Source: Actinomadura atramentaria DSM 43919 (GTDB lineage: Bacteria; Actinomycetota; Actinomycetes; Streptosporangiales; Streptosporangiaceae). Taken from it: a DNA stretch of 64,000 nt. Positions 51,795 to 60,096 of the stretch are shown piece after piece (position 1 is the first letter of the stretch; each line of letters starts with the position of its first letter). The position numbers and the translations under genes were made by a program. Under the pieces are notes generated by a model. The model ran no database searches. It worked only from the letters and a program-made list of their open reading frames with translations, and had not been told where the DNA came from. The DNA is taken from assembly GCF_000381885.1 (NCBI RefSeq), contig NZ_KB907220.1, positions 1-64,000 of the forward strand. Direction: 5' to 3'.

Positions 51795-52649
51795 ATGGAT
51801 CTGGACCGGGTCTCCACCGACGCGCTCGCCGCGTTCGCGGTCTTCGCCGAGCACCGCAACTTCACGCGCGCGGCGGCGGAGCTGGCGGTCGCGCAGCCGT
51901 CGCTGCACGCCAAGGTACGGCGGCTCCAGGCGTCGCTGGGCCGCCCGCTGTACGCGCGGCGCGGCCGGGAGCTGGTCCTGACGCCCGAGGGCGAGCGCGT
52001 CGCGCGGTTCGCGCGGGAACTGGACGCGCGGGTCGGCGGGTTCCTGGCCGAGCTGACCGGGAGCCCGGCGCGGCGGCCGGTGCTCGCGGCGGGCGAAGGC
52101 GCGTACCTGTACCTGCTCGGCGAGGCGGTGCGGGCCGTGCCGGGGCTGCGGCTGCTGAACGGCGACCGGGCGCGGACGCTCGCGGCCGTGCGGACGGGCC
52201 GCGCGGACGTCGGCGTCGCCGTGCTGGACGTGCTCCCCGCCGATCTGGAGGCGGTCCCGCTCGCCCGGTATCCGCAGGTCCTGGTGATGCCCGCGGACCA
52301 TCCGCTGGCGGCCCGCGCGACGCTGGAGCTGGCGGACCTCGCGGGCGAGGCGCTGGTCGTCCCGCCGCCGCCCGGCCCGCACCGGGTCGCGCTGGAGCGG
52401 GCGCTGCGCGCGACCGACGTGCCGTGGACGGTCGCGGTCGAGGCGGCGGGCTGGCCGCTGATGCTGCACTTCGCGGCGCTCGGCGTCGGGCCCGCCGTCG
52501 TGAACGGGTGCGTGCGGACGCCGCCGGGGCTCGTCCGGCGGGAGATCACCGACCTGCCGCCGGTGCCGTACTACGCCGTCCGAGTCCCCGGCCGGACCGA
52601 CCCGGCATGCGCGGAACTCCTCGCGGCGATCCGCGCGCACCTCCCCTGA
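51795..52649 (+). CDS. LysR family transcriptional regulator
   Basis: 284 residues from ATG 51795. N-terminal HTH: VSTDALAAFAVFAEHRNFTRAAAELAVAQPSLHAKVRRLQASLGRPLYARRGRELVLTPEGERV; then a short LysR effector-binding domain with YLLGEAVRAVPGLRLLNGDRARTLAAVRTGRADVGVAVLDVLP. The divergent HAD-like gene is the likely target. No function for the catabolic cluster can be claimed, because that cluster has its own IclR regulator. Confidence 0.93.
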   Translation: MDLDRVSTDALAAFAVFAEHRNFTRAAAELAVAQPSLHAKVRRLQASLGRPLYARRGRELVLTPEGERVARFARELDARVGGFLAELTGSPARRPVLAAGEGAYLYLLGEAVRAVPGLRLLNGDRARTLAAVRTGRADVGVAVLDVLPADLEAVPLARYPQVLVMPADHPLAARATLELADLAGEALVVPPPPGPHRVALERALRATDVPWTVAVEAAGWPLMLHFAALGVGPAVVNGCVRTPPGLVRREITDLPPVPYYAVRVPGRTDPACAELLAAIRAHLP

Positions 52650-52674
52650 GGCCGGTCCCGCCGGGGCCGCCGCC

Positions 52675-52696
52675 CGGCCGGGCGCGGGCCCGGCCG
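52675..52696. terminator. Stem-loop between LysR and FAD hydroxylase genes
   Basis: CGGCCGGGC (52675-52683) and complement (52688-52696), 9-bp stem, 4-nt loop, between convergent genes. Confidence 0.55.
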
Positions 52697-52707
52697 AGCG
52701 GGGTCCG

Positions 52708-54324
52708 TCAGCCCGCCCGCCGCTCGGCGGACCCGTGTTCGGCGCGCGCGCACTGGGCGAGCAGGCGCGCGACGGGCGCGGTCTGGAGCGGGGAGAACAC
52801 GGCCGCGATGTACCGGTCCGGCTTGACCAGCACGAAGCGGCCCCGGGCGCTCGCCAGCGCGGCCTGCAGCCGCCCGTCGGCGTCCGCGACCGCGTCGCGG
52901 CCCGGGTGCGGGCGCGGCAGCCGCTCGTCCAGCGCGACGTCCACCAGCGCGACGCGGCCCGCGGCCGGACCGTCCAGGGACAGCGCGCGCAGCACGCGGT
53001 CCCACGCGCTGCCCGGCACGTTGACGCCGAGCAGCGCCAGGCCGTCCCCCAGCACCTCGTCGAGCGGGCGCGGGTGCAGGCTCGGCGGGACGAGCACGCG
53101 CGGCTGCGGGAGCTGCGTGCCGGTCAGCCGGTGCCGCCCCGCGACCAGGCCCGCCTCGTGGACGGCACGCGGCCGGAACCGCATCTCGCGCAGGTAGCGG
53201 CGGCCCCACGGGACGGCGAGCAGCGCCCGCACGGTCGCGTCGCGCAGCGCGCCGCGCGCCGGGCTCGTCGTCATGACGACGCGGCCGAGCCGTTCGGAGA
53301 ACGCGACCATCGCGGCGGCGTGCGGCCGCCGCTCCGGCTCGTAGGTGTCGAGGACGGCCTCGTCGGCGCGGCCGTGCCAGACCTCCGCGACCTTCCAGAC
53401 GAGGTTCGCGGCGTCCCGGACGCCGGAGTTGAGGCCCTGCCCGGCGAACGGCGGCATCATGTGCGCGGCGTCGCCGAGCAGGAAGCAGCGGCCGTCGCGC
53501 CAGCGGTCCGCGACGACCGCGTTGAACGTGTAGTTCGTGCAACGTTCCACCTGGTCCGGGGTGATGGACCGGTAGGGCGACACGAGCCGCTCGATCGTCG
53601 CGAAGTCGGGGCGCGTGCCGCCGTCGCCCTCGCCGGGCCGCAGGCGGAACTCGTAGCGGCAGCGGCCGTCGCGGCCCGGCACGATCACGGTGGGCCGGTC
53701 GGGCCGCCCGTGGTGCATGCCGTAGCGCTCGTCGTGGTCGTCGCCGGTGGTGTCGGCGACGAGCCAGACCTCGCGGTGGCTGGTGCCGGTCATGTCGATG
53801 CCGCGCAGTTCGCGAATGGTGCTGCGGCCGCCGTCGCAGCCGAGGACCCAGCTCACGGCGAGCTGTGTTTCTGCGTCGCCGCCGGTCTCGCGGAGCGTGG
53901 CGACCGCGCCGTCTGCGGCGTCGGCCACGTCGGTCAGCTCGGTGCCGAACCGGATGTCGACACCCGTCCGCGCCCGCAGCGCGTCCAGCAGCACCTTCTC
54001 CAGCTCCGGCTGGGCGAACTGGTTCTTGAACGGGTAGCCGAGCCGGTACGGCTCCGGGCCGCGGGCGTGGAACAGCGGACGGCTCTTGCGGTCGTAGTAG
54101 CGCGTACCGGTGCCCGGCACGACGATCTCCAGGACGGTGTCGGCCAGCCCGGCGGCCTGGAGGGTGCGCAGCGACTCGTCGTCCAGGCTGATCGCCTTGG
54201 CCTCGTCGCTGGTCGCCGCGTTGCGCTCGACCAGGACGACCGGGACGCCGCGCGCGGCGAGCAGGTTCGCGGCCGTCAGCCCGACCGGGCCCGCGCCGAC
54301 GACCAGGACCGGCGGCGGTGTCAT
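52708..54324 (-). CDS. FAD-dependent aromatic hydroxylase (MhpA/PheA-like)
   Basis: 538 residues from ATG 54324, overlapping the upstream gene's stop (ATGA). Class A flavoprotein monooxygenase: VLVVGAGPVGLTAANLLAARG (dinucleotide fold), LGCDGGRSTIRE (DG motif) near 175, and RCFLLGDAAHMMPPFAGQGLNSGVRDAANLVWK (GD motif) near 285. The closest known style is 3-(3-hydroxyphenyl)propionate hydroxylase. C-terminal thioredoxin-like domain present. Last gene of the four-gene catabolic operon; it would hydroxylate an aromatic acid before ring cleavage. Confidence 0.9.
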   Translation of the reverse strand: MTPPPVLVVGAGPVGLTAANLLAARGVPVVLVERNAATSDEAKAISLDDESLRTLQAAGLADTVLEIVVPGTGTRYYDRKSRPLFHARGPEPYRLGYPFKNQFAQPELEKVLLDALRARTGVDIRFGTELTDVADAADGAVATLRETGGDAETQLAVSWVLGCDGGRSTIRELRGIDMTGTSHREVWLVADTTGDDHDERYGMHHGRPDRPTVIVPGRDGRCRYEFRLRPGEGDGGTRPDFATIERLVSPYRSITPDQVERCTNYTFNAVVADRWRDGRCFLLGDAAHMMPPFAGQGLNSGVRDAANLVWKVAEVWHGRADEAVLDTYEPERRPHAAAMVAFSERLGRVVMTTSPARGALRDATVRALLAVPWGRRYLREMRFRPRAVHEAGLVAGRHRLTGTQLPQPRVLVPPSLHPRPLDEVLGDGLALLGVNVPGSAWDRVLRALSLDGPAAGRVALVDVALDERLPRPHPGRDAVADADGRLQAALASARGRFVLVKPDRYIAAVFSPLQTAPVARLLAQCARAEHGSAERRAG

Positions 54325-55034
54325 CGCCGGACCGCCAGCCGCTCGGCGAGGAACGCGTGCGTGCGCTCCCACGCGGCGTCGGCGGCGGTCGCGCGGTACA
54401 TCGCGGGGCGCGCGTCGCAGGCGAAGGCGTGGCCGGCGTCGCCGTAGACGAACTGCTCGTAGTCCGTGCCCGCGGCGGTCAGCGCCTCGTCGATGGCCTT
54501 GACGTGCTCGGCGGGGATCGTCGGGTCCTCCGCGCCGACGTGCAGCAGCAGCGGCGCGGTGATCGACGCGGCGCGGTCGAGGACGGCGTGCGGTCCGGCG
54601 GCGATGCCGGGGCCGTAGAACACGACGGCGGCCCCGAGGCCGGGCGCGGCGGTCGCGGCGGTGAACGCGGCGCGGCCGCCGAAGCAGAACCCGACGATCG
54701 CGGTGTCCGCGAGCGCGACGCCCTCGTCCTTGGCGACGTGGTCCAGCACCGTCCGGACGTCCGGGACGATCTGGTCCGGGCCGAGCGCGCCGATGAGCTT
54801 CATGCCCTCGGCGTGCTGGTCGTAGCCGATCACGCCCGTGCCCGTCCGGTGGAACAGGTCGGGCGCGAGGGCGAGGTAGCCGCGGTCGGCGAACCGCCGC
54901 GCGATGTCGCGGATGTGGGCGTTGACGCCGAACGCCTCCTGGAGCACGACGACGGCGCGGCCGTTCGGCTCGGCGGGGCGCGCGACGTGGACGTCCATCG
55001 GGCCGTCCGGGGTCGCGAGGGTGGTGGCGGTCAT
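54321..55034 (-). CDS. Dienelactone hydrolase family protein
   Basis: 237 residues from ATG 55034, overlapping the aldolase gene's stop. Alpha/beta hydrolase with the dienelactone hydrolase triad: nucleophile Cys in GFCFGGRAAF at about 116, Asp in GAEDPTIP, His in GDAGHAFACD, plus the E of VVVLQEAFGVN that activates the Cys. Would hydrolyse a lactone formed in ring-fission metabolism. Substrate not known. Confidence 0.9.
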   Translation of the reverse strand: MTATTLATPDGPMDVHVARPAEPNGRAVVVLQEAFGVNAHIRDIARRFADRGYLALAPDLFHRTGTGVIGYDQHAEGMKLIGALGPDQIVPDVRTVLDHVAKDEGVALADTAIVGFCFGGRAAFTAATAAPGLGAAVVFYGPGIAAGPHAVLDRAASITAPLLLHVGAEDPTIPAEHVKAIDEALTAAGTDYEQFVYGDAGHAFACDARPAMYRATAADAAWERTHAFLAERLAVRR

Positions 55035-55717
55035 CGGGAGGAGCCCTTTCGGTCGAGATAGTTCCAGCCCGCGTCGATCTGGCGCGGCGGCCAGCACTGC
55101 GAGCGCTTCGCGGCGGCCTCCGCCGCGTCGGAGTAGACCCGGACCGGGCCGGCGGCCATCGCCATGAGCTGGGTCTGGCAGGCCCGGTCGAGCAGGACGG
55201 CGTGCATGACGGCCGAGCCCGCGCCGTCCCCGGCGGCGACGAGCCCGTGCTTGGGCAGCAGCGCGGCGGGCGCGTCGCCGAGCGTGTCGGCGAGCGCGCG
55301 GCCGAGGTCGGGGTTCTCCACCAGGCCGCCGGTCAGCGTGAAGCGCGGGACGTCCGCGCCGCCGAACAGCGTGGCCTCGTGGGAGACGGGCAGCAGCGGC
55401 GTGTCCAGGGACGCGAACGCCACCGCGGCCTGCGCGTGGGTGTGGACGGTGCAGTGGACGTCGGGCCGCCGCCGCATGATCTCCAGGTGGATGTGGCACT
55501 CCTTGTGCGGCGCGCCGGTCCCGACCAGGACCTCCGCGTCGAAGGAGACGAGCTGGACGCGGTCGGCGTCCACCTCCTCCAGCCCCCAACCGGGCGCCTT
55601 GATCCAGATGCCGCGCCCCTCGGGGTCGCGGACGGCCGCGTGCCCCCACACCATGTCGGCCTGCCCGGCGGCGGCCAGCGCGCGGGTGGCCCGGACGGCG
55701 AGTTCGGCGGCGCTCAC
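55031..55717 (-). CDS. Class II aldolase/adducin family protein
   Basis: 228 residues from GTG 55717, overlapping the FAH gene's stop. Zinc-dependent fold: catalytic Glu in GAPHKECHIHLEIMRRRPDVHCTVHTHAQAA, with the HTH ligand pair near residue 94, and the third His in LLPKHGLVAAG. Family includes fuculose- and ribulose-phosphate aldolases and several decarboxylases such as 3-oxo-tetronate-phosphate decarboxylase. In this cluster it probably splits or decarboxylates a ring-derived hydroxy-acid. Confidence 0.9.
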   Translation of the reverse strand: MSAAELAVRATRALAAAGQADMVWGHAAVRDPEGRGIWIKAPGWGLEEVDADRVQLVSFDAEVLVGTGAPHKECHIHLEIMRRRPDVHCTVHTHAQAAVAFASLDTPLLPVSHEATLFGGADVPRFTLTGGLVENPDLGRALADTLGDAPAALLPKHGLVAAGDGAGSAVMHAVLLDRACQTQLMAMAAGPVRVYSDAAEAAAKRSQCWPPRQIDAGWNYLDRKGSSR

Positions 55718-56550
55718 GCGACCGTCTCCGCGCGGACGGGGTTGCGCAGCGTCCCGATGCCCTCGATCTCGACCTCGACGACGTCGCCGTCGGTGAGGAA
55801 GACCTGCGGGTCGCGGCGGAACCCGACGCCCGACGGCGTGCCGGTGAGGATGACGTCGCCCGGCTCCAGCCGGGTGAACTGCGAGGTCACGGCGATCAGC
55901 TCCGGGATGTCGAAGATGAGCCGGTCGGTGCGGGACGCCTGCAGCTCGCGGCCGTTGAGGCGCAGCGAGATCGCGAGGTCCCCCGGGTCCAGCTCGTCGG
56001 CGGTGACCAGGACGGGGCCGAGCGGCGTCGAGCCGTCCCACGCCTTGCCCTGCATCCACTGGTGGGTCTTGTACTGGAAGTCGCGCATCGTCACGTCGTT
56101 GCAGACCGTGTACCCGAGGACGTGGTCGAACGCGTCCTCGCGGGCGATCCGGCGGCCCGCGCGGCCGATGACGACGGCCAGCTCCGCCTCGTAGTCCACC
56201 TGGGCGGACTCGGGCGGCAGCGTGATCGGCGCGCCGTGGCCGATGAGGCTGGACGCGAACTTGGGGAACAGCACGGGGTACGTCGGCAGGTCGCGGCCGG
56301 TCTCGTCCACGTGCGAGCGGTAGTTGAGGCCCACGCAGAAGACCTTCCCCGGCTGCGCGACGGGCAGCAGGTCGAGGCCGTCCAGCGGGACGTCCGCGCC
56401 GTCGCGGGCGGCGTCGGCGGCGGCCCGCAGGGCCTCGGCGGAGGTCTCGCGGTCGACGCGCCGCACACCGTCCAGGCGGCGCACGCGGTCGCCGTCCACC
56501 CTGCCGAGCGCCGCAGCGCCGTCCGCGTCCCGATACGCAACGAATCGCAT
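55714..56550 (-). CDS. Fumarylacetoacetate hydrolase (FAH) family protein
   Basis: 278 residues from ATG 56550. The N-terminal part is a beta-rich lead-in; the FAH catalytic domain has VFCVGLNYRSHVDE at about 70, QVDYEAELAVVIGRAGRRI (metal Glu pair), CNDVTMRDFQYKTHQWMQGKAWDGSTPLGPVL (metal Asp), and LTGTPSGVGF. Such enzymes hydrolyse acylpyruvates (fumarylpyruvate, gentisate or homoprotocatechuate pathways) or hydrate/decarboxylate 2-oxo acids. First gene of the operon FAH-aldolase-DLH-hydroxylase, with two IclR-type motifs directly upstream. Confidence 0.92.
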   Translation of the reverse strand: MRFVAYRDADGAAALGRVDGDRVRRLDGVRRVDRETSAEALRAAADAARDGADVPLDGLDLLPVAQPGKVFCVGLNYRSHVDETGRDLPTYPVLFPKFASSLIGHGAPITLPPESAQVDYEAELAVVIGRAGRRIAREDAFDHVLGYTVCNDVTMRDFQYKTHQWMQGKAWDGSTPLGPVLVTADELDPGDLAISLRLNGRELQASRTDRLIFDIPELIAVTSQFTRLEPGDVILTGTPSGVGFRRDPQVFLTDGDVVEVEIEGIGTLRNPVRAETVA

Positions 56551-56567
56551 CCCCGACTCCTTGTCTC

Positions 56568-56607
56568 TGTCCTGATTTGCGGAGCATACATCCTGTTATT
56601 TGCGACA
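56568..56607. promoter_or_regulatory. Two adjacent IclR-type operator copies upstream of the FAH gene
   Basis: TGTCCTGATTTGCGGAGCA (56568-56586) and CATCCTGTTATTTGCGACA (56589-56607), 2 bp apart. They match the motif at 56667-56685 at most positions. The FAH start codon lies 18 bp to the left. Confidence 0.55.
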
Positions 56608-56666
56608 CGCCACCTCTGGCCCAACCTCGGGCCCTCGGCTAAGGTTGTTTTACCAGGCAGGATAGT

Positions 56667-56685
56667 TGTCCTGTTTTTCGAGACA
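56667..56685. promoter_or_regulatory. IclR-type operator before the VOC gene
   Basis: TGTCCTGTTTTTCGAGACA, an imperfect palindrome ending at the VOC ribosome site. It resembles the motif at 61242-61260 (read on the minus strand) at 15 of 19 positions. A weaker copy lies on the minus strand at 56646-56664. Confidence 0.6.
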
Positions 56686-56698
56686 AGGAGAAGCGGTC

Positions 56699-57193
56699 AT
56701 GGCCATCGCCGAACTCGGGCACACGGGCCTGTGGGTCAACGACCTCCCCCTGATGCGGGACTTCTACGAACGGGTCGTCGGCCTGACGGTCACCGACGAG
56801 GACGCCGACCACGGCATCGTCTTCTTCAGCTCCCGCCCGGCCGTCGAGCACCACGAGTTCGTCCTGCAGACCGGGCGCACCGCCGAGCCCGGCGCCAAGC
56901 AGCAGCACCAGATCTCCTGGCGCGTCGAGACGCTGGAGGACATCCGCGCCTACCACCGCCGGTTCGAGGCGGAGGGCGTCGAGGTGCAGCAGGAGGTCAC
57001 CCACGGCAACGCGTTCGGGATCTACTTCTTCGACCCCGAGGGCAACCGCAACGAGGTCTACCTGCGGATCGACCGCGACGTGCGGCAGCCGTTCCGCAAG
57101 TCGATCGACTTCGGGCTCCCGGCCGAGGAGATCTACGCCGAGGCCGAGCGGCTGCTCGACGACGGCGGGCCCGCGTACCAGCCCGTGCAGTGA
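56699..57193 (+). CDS. Single-domain VOC family (extradiol dioxygenase-like) protein
   Basis: 164 residues from ATG 56699, with AAGGAG eight bases upstream. Begins MAIAELGHTGLWVNDLPLMRDFYERVVGL (first metal His at about 8); second His in AVEHHEFVLQTG; Glu ligand in DPEGNRNEVYLRID near 120. The three-residue iron site fits a type I extradiol ring-cleavage enzyme, although single-domain VOC proteins can also be isomerases or glyoxalases. Divergent from the FAH operon and in the same regulatory gap, so it likely works on the same substrate. Confidence 0.85.
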   Translation: MAIAELGHTGLWVNDLPLMRDFYERVVGLTVTDEDADHGIVFFSSRPAVEHHEFVLQTGRTAEPGAKQQHQISWRVETLEDIRAYHRRFEAEGVEVQQEVTHGNAFGIYFFDPEGNRNEVYLRIDRDVRQPFRKSIDFGLPAEEIYAEAERLLDDGGPAYQPVQ

Positions 57194-57201
57194 CGCCGAA
57201 C

Positions 57202-57244
57202 GCCGCGCCGCCGCCCGACCCCCTGGGTCGGACGGCGGCGCGGC
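57202..57244. terminator. Bidirectional terminator, VOC / ABC transporter
   Basis: GCCGCGCCGCCGCCCGACCC (57202-57221) pairs with 57225-57244 over 20 positions with one mismatch and a 3-nt loop, between convergent genes. Confidence 0.8.
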
Positions 57245-57256
57245 GCTCGTGCGGGG

Positions 57257-58336
57257 TCAGGCCAGGACGGAGATCCGGTCGGCGGGCAGCTCCACCCACA
57301 CCTCGTCGCCCGTGGCGGCCTCCAGGCGCGGGTCCTGCCGCGTCACCCACAGCTCGTCGCCGACGCGGACGTGGCAGTCCACGGCCTCGCCGACGAACAT
57401 GACCCGGTCCACCTCGCCGCGCACGACGTTCGGCGTCCCGGCGGGCTCGGACAGGTGCAGCAGCAGCGCCTCGGGGCGCACCGCGAGCAGCACGTCGCCG
57501 CCCGCCGCGTCCGGGGCGCCCTCGACGAGCAGGTCCCCGACCGCCGTCGTCACGCGCCGCCCGGCCGCGCCGCGGCCCGGCAGGAAGTTCGTCGTCCCCA
57601 CGAAGTCCGCCACGAACCGCGTCCCCGGCCGCTGGTAGATGTCGCGGGGGCGGCCCTCCTGCACGATCCGGCCCGCCTGCATGACGGCGATGCGGCTGGA
57701 CATGCTCAGCGCCTCGTCCTGGTCGTGCGTGACGAACAGCGTCGTGATGCCGGTCTCCTGCTGGAGCGTCGCCAGCTCGGCGCGCATCGCCTGGCGCAGC
57801 TTGGCGTCCAGGTTCGACAGCGGCTCGTCCAGCAGCAGGAGCTTGGGCCGGCGCACCAGCGCCCGCGCCAGTGCGAGCCGCTGCTGCTGGCCGCCGGAGA
57901 GCTGCGTCGAGTTGCGGCCCTCGTACCCCGCGAGGTGGACGGCCGCCAGCGCGCTCTCCACGCGCGCGGCGATCTCCTTCTTCGACACCTTCGGGCGGCT
58001 CACCCGCAGCGGGAACGCCGCGTTGTCGAAGACGGTCATGTGCGGCCAGATGCCGTAGCTCTGGAAGACCATCCCGATGTCGCGGTGGTTCGGCGGCACG
58101 AACAGCCCGTCGTCGGTGACGACGTTGCCGTCGATGACGATCCGGCCGCCGTCCGGCCGCTCCAGGCCCGCGACCGCGCGCAGCGTCGAGGTCTTCCCGC
58201 AGCCGGACGGGCCGAGCAGCGTGTAGATCTCGCCCTCGCGGACCTCGAAGCCGACGTCGTCGATCGCCTTCACCACGGTGTCGCGGTCGGCGAACCCCTT
58301 GCGGAGCCCCGCCACCGCCAGCGGCGTTCCCGTCAT
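57257..58336 (-). CDS. ABC transporter ATP-binding protein (FbpC/PotA-like)
   Basis: 359 residues; ATG 58336 overlaps the permease stop (ATGA). Walker A LLGPSGCGKTSTLR at about 40; signature TQLSGGQQQRLALARAL; Walker B LLLLDEPLSNLDAKLR; TTLFVTHDQDEALSMSSRIAVM. The C-terminal third is a TOBE substrate-sensing domain (VLLAVRPEALLLH, MFVGEAVDCHVRVGDELW). It powers uptake by the fused permease encoded upstream. Confidence 0.93.
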   Translation of the reverse strand: MTGTPLAVAGLRKGFADRDTVVKAIDDVGFEVREGEIYTLLGPSGCGKTSTLRAVAGLERPDGGRIVIDGNVVTDDGLFVPPNHRDIGMVFQSYGIWPHMTVFDNAAFPLRVSRPKVSKKEIAARVESALAAVHLAGYEGRNSTQLSGGQQQRLALARALVRRPKLLLLDEPLSNLDAKLRQAMRAELATLQQETGITTLFVTHDQDEALSMSSRIAVMQAGRIVQEGRPRDIYQRPGTRFVADFVGTTNFLPGRGAAGRRVTTAVGDLLVEGAPDAAGGDVLLAVRPEALLLHLSEPAGTPNVVRGEVDRVMFVGEAVDCHVRVGDELWVTRQDPRLEAATGDEVWVELPADRISVLA

Positions 58337-60096
58337 GAGATCGCCTTCCCTTCGTTCTTGCGGGTGAGCAGGAGGAACAGCACCACGACCGGGGTCATGA
58401 ACAGGATCATCAGCAGCGTCAGCGCCGAGGACGCGCCGACCTGGCCGCTGTTGAACAGCGTCCACGACGCGACCGAGAGCGTCAGCGTGTCCTGCCCGCC
58501 GATCAGGGTCGGGACGGTCAGGTCCCGCAGGCTCAGCAGCGCCAGCCACAGCCAGGTATAGGTGACGACCGGGCGCAGCAGCGGGAACGTGACGCGGCGG
58601 ATCGCCGTCCACGTCGACGCGCCCGACATCGCCGCCGCCTCCTCCAGCTCGATGTGGATCTGGAGCAGTCCGGCGTTGAACATGCGGGTGCCGAACGCGA
58701 TCTGCGTCAGCGCCGTGACGGCGACGAGCAGCGCGAGCGTCCCGTACAGGCCGTACCAGCCGCGCGTCCAGTACAGCGCGGCGATCATCGCGCCGAACGC
58801 GAAGACGGTGGTCGGCACCGCCTGCGGCAGGAACGCGACCAGGTCGTAGAGCATCCGGAAGCGGTGGCGCGCGCGCACGACCACGAACGAGAACGCCAGG
58901 CTCATCAGCACGGCCGCCGTCGGCGCGAGCACCATCAGCTTCACCGTCGTGAGCAGGCCGCGCTCCACGAACGACCAGTCGAGCTGCTGGTAGTTGTCCA
59001 GCGAGACGATCTTGAACGCGGCGGCGGACGGCTTCTGCACGAACGGCAGCAGCGACATCCACACGACCATCAGCATCGGCAGGATCGTGGACCACAGGAA
59101 GTACCCGAGGACGAACAGCCACGCCAGCCAGCGCCAGCGGCCCAGCCTGATCCGCGCCGGGCGGTGGCCCTTGCCCGCGACGACCTGGTACTTGCGGCCC
59201 GCGCGCAGCACCCGCTGGTACCACAGCGTGAAGCCGACGCCGAGGACGATCATCACCGCGCTGAACGCGGCCGGGACGCCGTACTCGGGGGTGCCCGACG
59301 TCGGGTTCGTCGCGACGTACAGGTAGCTGCTGAACACGTACGTCCGGTTCGCCAAGCCCATGATCAGCGGGATGTCCAGCGCGGACACCGCGATCGTCCC
59401 GGCGAACAGGCCCGCGCCGAGGATGCCCGGCAGCACCAGCGGCAGCGTGACGCGGCGCAGCACCGTCAGCGGGCCCGCGCCGGACGCGCGCGCCGCCTCC
59501 TCCAGCGAGCCGTCCAGCCCGGACAGGCTCGCCGACACCATGCCGAAGACCAGCGCCGACAGCGACAGGCCCTCGACGAACCCCATCCCGACCAGCGACG
59601 TGATGTTCACCGGCGCGCCGCCGAGGTGGAACCACTCCACGAGCCACTGGTTGACCGCGCCGATGCGCGGGTGGAACAGGAAGATCCAGCCCATCGCGGT
59701 GAAGAAGCCCGGGATGAGGATGCGCAGCACCATCGCGGTCGAGATCGTCCGCGCCCAGCCGAAGTCGGTGCGCTCCACCAGCAGCGCCAGCGCGGTGCCG
59801 AAGAACAGCGCGACCGCCACCGTCACGACGACGTACACGACGGTGTTGCGGACGACGCTCCACACCTCGGCGTCGCCGAACAGGCTCGTGAAGTTGCCCA
59901 CCGTCAGCGCGCCGCCGGGCGTCCCGTGGGCGCGGAACGCCAGGTAGACGACCAGTCCGAGGAGCCCGACGATCGCGATCGACGGAATCGCGATCAGCAC
60001 CCCGAGAACGCCCGTCGCGGGCGGCCGGCGCCGCGCCCGGCGGGGCGCCGCCGGCTCCGTGGCCGGCGGCGCCTCGCGCAGTGTGGTCGTCGTCAT
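58333..60096 (-). CDS. Fused two-domain ABC transporter permease (FbpB-like)
   Basis: 587 residues; ATG 60096 overlaps the binding-protein stop (ATGA). It has two copies of the binding-protein-dependent permease core, each with about six helices and an EAA loop: LEEAARASGAGPLTVLRRVTLPLVLPG near 200 and LEEAAAMSGASTWTAIRRVTFPLLRPV near 500. Duplicated permeases are typical of Fe3+ (FbpB/SfuB) and 2-aminoethylphosphonate-type importers. With its regulatory link to the catabolic genes, an organic acid substrate is more likely than iron. Confidence 0.92.
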   Translation of the reverse strand: MTTTTLREAPPATEPAAPRRARRRPPATGVLGVLIAIPSIAIVGLLGLVVYLAFRAHGTPGGALTVGNFTSLFGDAEVWSVVRNTVVYVVVTVAVALFFGTALALLVERTDFGWARTISTAMVLRILIPGFFTAMGWIFLFHPRIGAVNQWLVEWFHLGGAPVNITSLVGMGFVEGLSLSALVFGMVSASLSGLDGSLEEAARASGAGPLTVLRRVTLPLVLPGILGAGLFAGTIAVSALDIPLIMGLANRTYVFSSYLYVATNPTSGTPEYGVPAAFSAVMIVLGVGFTLWYQRVLRAGRKYQVVAGKGHRPARIRLGRWRWLAWLFVLGYFLWSTILPMLMVVWMSLLPFVQKPSAAAFKIVSLDNYQQLDWSFVERGLLTTVKLMVLAPTAAVLMSLAFSFVVVRARHRFRMLYDLVAFLPQAVPTTVFAFGAMIAALYWTRGWYGLYGTLALLVAVTALTQIAFGTRMFNAGLLQIHIELEEAAAMSGASTWTAIRRVTFPLLRPVVTYTWLWLALLSLRDLTVPTLIGGQDTLTLSVASWTLFNSGQVGASSALTLLMILFMTPVVVLFLLLTRKNEGKAIS